Under the pieces are notes generated by a model. The model was not told the DNA's origin. It made no database searches and saw only the letters and a program-made list of their open reading frames with translations. A DNA stretch of 64,000 nucleotides from Psychrobacter sp. NG254 (GTDB lineage Bacteria; Pseudomonadota; Gammaproteobacteria; Pseudomonadales; Moraxellaceae), in the NCBI RefSeq assembly GCF_015277735.1, contig NZ_JADHDA010000004.1, forward strand, positions 434,001 through 498,000. Reading direction: 5' to 3'. The position numbers were made by a program, and so were the translations under genes. Below are positions 61,774-64,000 of the stretch, one piece after another (position 1 is the first letter of the stretch; each line of letters starts with the position of its first letter).

Positions 61774-62637
61774 TTACAGTCCCAATACCTGCTTTAAGGC
61801 ATTTATTTGCGGCTGCTGACGATCGGTATAACGATATGCCAGTACGACCTCTCGAACCAAACTGTTATCACCTAAATGGTGAATTTGGACAGGAGGCGTA
61901 CTTCTAATCCATAGTCCAGCATAAGGAATCAAAGCCACTCCCAAGCCCGACTCAACCATCCTAACGATGGCATCCAGATCATTAATCTCCATGATCGTAT
62001 TCACCTTGATGTCTTGTTGTTTAAAGAATTTACTTAATTTTGCACCAGCTGAGGACTGTAAGGTGTAATGGATGAATGGGTGCTGCTCGAGCGTTTGTCT
62101 AAGACTATGAAAAGGCCATTTTTTGGGGCTAATCAGCACATAGGGCTCAGTCATAATAGACTGGGTAACGATGTCTTTCGGTAAGGCAAATGCTGGCTGG
62201 ATAGTAATAGCCGCATCTATCTCCCCGACTTCCAGTTTCTCAAATAACTCTATAGCACGCCCAGGGACAATTTCCGTCTGCATTAACGGGGCGAGCAACG
62301 TAATTGCCTTTAACGCCTCTGGTAAGATACCCACCTGCACTGAGTTTATCGAGCCAATCTTCAGCTGTCCATAATAGCTAGCAATATCGGTATCTGAGGA
62401 CAGTTGCATTGTCAAATAGAGCGCCAAAATTTCTTTGGCTATCGGTAAAACGCGTGTGCCTTGCGGATTTAACGTAATGGCTCTGGCAGAGCGCGTAAAT
62501 AACGACAATCCTAAATTGTCTTCTAAGGTTTTGATTTGCGCACTAACCGCAGATTGGGTCAGGTTTATATGCCGAGCGGCAGCGGCAAAACTGTCCAACT
62601 CGCAAACGGCGACGAACGTTTTAAGCTCTCTTATCAT
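61774..62637 (-). CDS. LysR-type transcriptional regulator
   Basis: This 287-residue regulator has the helix-turn-helix DSFAAAARHINLTQSAVSAQIKTLEDNLG, seen as AAARHINLTQSAVSAQIKTL, and a standard effector domain (YGQLKIGSINSVQVGILPEAL). No divergent target is adjacent: upstream (62657-62730) lies the end of a mobile element, which may have displaced or replaced the original promoter and partner gene. The target is therefore unknown. Confidence 0.88.
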   Translation of the reverse strand: MIRELKTFVAVCELDSFAAAARHINLTQSAVSAQIKTLEDNLGLSLFTRSARAITLNPQGTRVLPIAKEILALYLTMQLSSDTDIASYYGQLKIGSINSVQVGILPEALKAITLLAPLMQTEIVPGRAIELFEKLEVGEIDAAITIQPAFALPKDIVTQSIMTEPYVLISPKKWPFHSLRQTLEQHPFIHYTLQSSAGAKLSKFFKQQDIKVNTIMEINDLDAIVRMVESGLGVALIPYAGLWIRSTPPVQIHHLGDNSLVREVVLAYRYTDRQQPQINALKQVLGL

Positions 62638-62656
62638 TTATTCCACCACATTTGTT

Positions 62657-62730
62657 ATCAAGATAGCCATCGTTAGCCTGTTATAACCCATTTAGATAAC
62701 CATCGATTGAATTGAGGACACGCCCTAATA
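62657..62730. mobile_element. solo end of the arcB-arcC-type element
   Basis: Read left to right, CAAGAT ... CATTTAGATAACCATCGATTGAATTGAGGACACGCCCTAA matches the complementary strand of the left end of the element at 49542-49717 over about 70 bp: ATTTAGAT, ATCGATTGAATTGAGG and ACGCCC. The opposite end is absent. It starts 20 bp upstream of the LysR start codon. Confidence 0.6.
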
Positions 62731-62756
62731 TGGCCACAGCAATCTAAATTTGGCAA

Positions 62757-62806
62757 CCCCATACGGTGAGTAATGGATAACAGTATCCATTACTCACCGT
62801 ATGGGG
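62757..62806. repeat. perfect 23-bp inverted repeat with 4-base loop
   Basis: The arms 62757-62779 and 62784-62806 are exact reverse complements around the loop ACAG. The left arm starts CCCCATACGGTGAG and ends AATGGATA. It lies 40 bp past the stop of the next LysR gene, but no T-run follows on either strand, so a classic terminator is not supported. Confidence 0.95.
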
Positions 62807-62846
62807 CTGCCCAACAAGCAAAGAATGCTCATAAGCATAGCTAATG

Positions 62847-63740
62847 CTACCAATAAGGCGAACGCTTTATTTCTTCAGCGAGAAAATCAATAAACTTTCT
62901 TTGTAGTGGTGTCACCTGCTTTCGATTGGCATAAACCACATACACACCCAAAGTTTTAGGTTTCCATTCAGGTAATAACTCAATAAGTTGTCCAGATGCA
63001 ATCAAAGATTTGACTGCGCCAGATGGCTGTAAACTAATCCCATGTCCACGTAAAGTGGCAGAGAGCAAGACTTCAGAGATATTGGCGCTGATATTGCCAG
63101 AGATAGGAACAGACTCTGGACCATTTGGCCCATCAAACACCCATGCAGACCGTCCAAAATACGCAAACGATAGACAGTTGTGATGTACAAGCGACTGTAC
63201 ATCTGTAGGTCTGCCACGTTTTTGGAAATACTCAGGTGCAGCGCATACGATAGAGTGGCACTCACCGATACGTCTAGCAACGACATTTGGCTCCAAGTCA
63301 TTGGTGATACGAATCGCCAAGTCAATACGGGCATCAATTAAGTTAACAGAATCATCAGTGGTAAGAATATCAATCGCTGTCTGCGGCCAGTGAGATACAA
63401 AGCGACCAACCACATCCATCAAAAGGCTATCAATCAGGGAAAAACTGGCAGTGATTCGCAGCTGACCTTTTAGCTCCAAAGTATTTTGATTGCGTATCTG
63501 ATCCAATGAATCGGTCAATTCAAGTAACTGATACGCCACCTCAAGAGTCTGCTCACCAGGTGCAGTGAGGCTCAGACTTCGAGTCGTGCGATGTAATAAG
63601 CGCATATCCATCCAGCTCTCAAGCTCTGTCAGATAGCGCGTTACCTTAGCTCTAGACATGTCTAAATTGTCCGCCGCACGGCTCAAGCTACCTTGTTCGA
63701 CGATCGTGACAAACACCTGCAACGCGGTCAGCCTATCCAT
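62847..63740 (-). CDS. LysR-type transcriptional regulator
   Basis: This 297-residue protein has the CrgA/DmlR-group opening MDRLTALQVFVTIVEQGSLSRAADNLDMSRAKVTRYLTELE, seen as SRAADNLDMSRAKVTRYL, and the effector domain with GQLRITASFSLIDSLLMDVV and DLAIRITNDLEPNVVARRIG. That subgroup often represses or activates a divergent oxidoreductase or hydrolase gene. It is divergent from the secreted-protein gene at 63888, its probable target. The 147-bp gap contains the two promoters. Confidence 0.9.
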   Translation of the reverse strand: MDRLTALQVFVTIVEQGSLSRAADNLDMSRAKVTRYLTELESWMDMRLLHRTTRSLSLTAPGEQTLEVAYQLLELTDSLDQIRNQNTLELKGQLRITASFSLIDSLLMDVVGRFVSHWPQTAIDILTTDDSVNLIDARIDLAIRITNDLEPNVVARRIGECHSIVCAAPEYFQKRGRPTDVQSLVHHNCLSFAYFGRSAWVFDGPNGPESVPISGNISANISEVLLSATLRGHGISLQPSGAVKSLIASGQLIELLPEWKPKTLGVYVVYANRKQVTPLQRKFIDFLAEEIKRSPYW

Positions 63741-63887
63741 CTCTACATCCTTATTTGCGCGAAAAATGAAACAGTAAATACCGAATTATAGCGTATTTAA
63801 ACGAAATACAATCGAATATAATAGCCGCTAATAACGAATGCCGCCATTAACGCGGTCTATTTACTCAAATGAAAATACAGGTAGATT

Positions 63888-64000
63888 ATGAAAAAATTAA
63901 TGACAGCTTCTATGGCGGCCAGTGTGCTACTGCTTGCAACCCAAACAAACGCAGCCGATCTACAACTACAAGCATATAAACCTGATCAAAATGCTATTTT
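63888..64000 (+). CDS. secreted protein, possibly MBL-fold hydrolase (3' part beyond window)
   Basis: Only the first 37 codons are inside the window. They encode a clear signal peptide (MKKLMTASMAASVLLLATQTNA, cleavage after NA) and the mature start ADLQLQAYKPDQNAIF. The mature start resembles periplasmic metallo-beta-lactamase-fold hydrolases whose N-terminus reads like L-x-V-YNPGENAIF, but the metal-binding HxHxDH is not in view. AGGT lies before the ATG. Divergent from a LysR gene. Confidence 0.6.
   Translation, partial: MKKLMTASMAASVLLLATQTNAADLQLQAYKPDQNAI

Overview
The window looks like chromosome from a Moraxellaceae gammaproteobacterium, most probably Psychrobacter. This is inferred from moderate to low GC, the style of the protein sequences, the dense short metabolic operons each with a LysR, MocR or Crp-type regulator, and short dispersed repeats ending in a TTAGGGCGTGTC-like motif. 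No rRNA operon, intact tRNA, CRISPR array, replication origin or intact insertion sequence is visible.

Layout. (1) 1-7558: a catabolic block with a DAO-type flavoprotein (cut by the window edge), a rubredoxin/rubredoxin-reductase fusion, an aldehyde dehydrogenase and a Rieske oxygenase on the minus strand. A BCCT carrier and a Crp/Fnr regulator lie divergently. Together they suggest uptake and oxidative breakdown of a quaternary ammonium compound (betaine, choline or carnitine type). (2) 7567-11059: a DapA-family aldolase, an LldD-type lactate dehydrogenase and an epoxide-hydrolase-like enzyme. (3) 11332-21457: a segment bounded by two diverged copies of a ~290-bp direct repeat. It holds a four-gene overlapping operon (flavin monooxygenase, BASS carrier, two SDR-type enzymes), then a Fur-box-preceded TonB siderophore receptor with a PvdE-like peptide exporter, then two truncated gene remnants. 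(4) 21771-30901: an MFS/MocR divergent pair and a LysR next to a DUF3100-M20 amidohydrolase-aldehyde dehydrogenase-hydroxyisobutyrate dehydrogenase operon. (5) 30902-34463: a decayed stretch with a tRNA-Leu 3' fragment and orphan terminators, a small secreted protein, and an EamA/LysR divergent pair. (6) 34670-37846: glutamate decarboxylase plus an AspT-family exchanger. (7) 38197-44893: a four-gene ABC efflux system of the RbbA/YhhJ/HlyD/OprM type. (8) 45591-50706: the arginine deiminase operon arcDABC, with a small inverted-repeat element inserted between arcB and arcC. (9) 50707-55236: an accessory pocket with a dehalogenase-like hydrolase, a wrecked phage-type integrase, a large AT-rich DUF4209 protein with an HEPN-like R-N-x3-H motif, and the tail of a GcvA-like regulator. 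(10) 55573-64000: core genes (FAD protein, ExoX-type exonuclease, hydroxyacyl-CoA dehydrogenase, aspartase), two LysR genes separated by an IS end and a perfect hairpin, and the start of a secreted protein.

The most promising candidate for something undescribed is the DUF4209 gene at 53175-54995. It lies between an integrase remnant and a truncated chromosomal gene, as a defence gene in a decayed island would. Second are the duplicated 290-bp segment and the unusual pairing of a rubredoxin reductase fusion with a Rieske oxygenase. All identifications come from reading sequence and recall of protein families; no database search was run.
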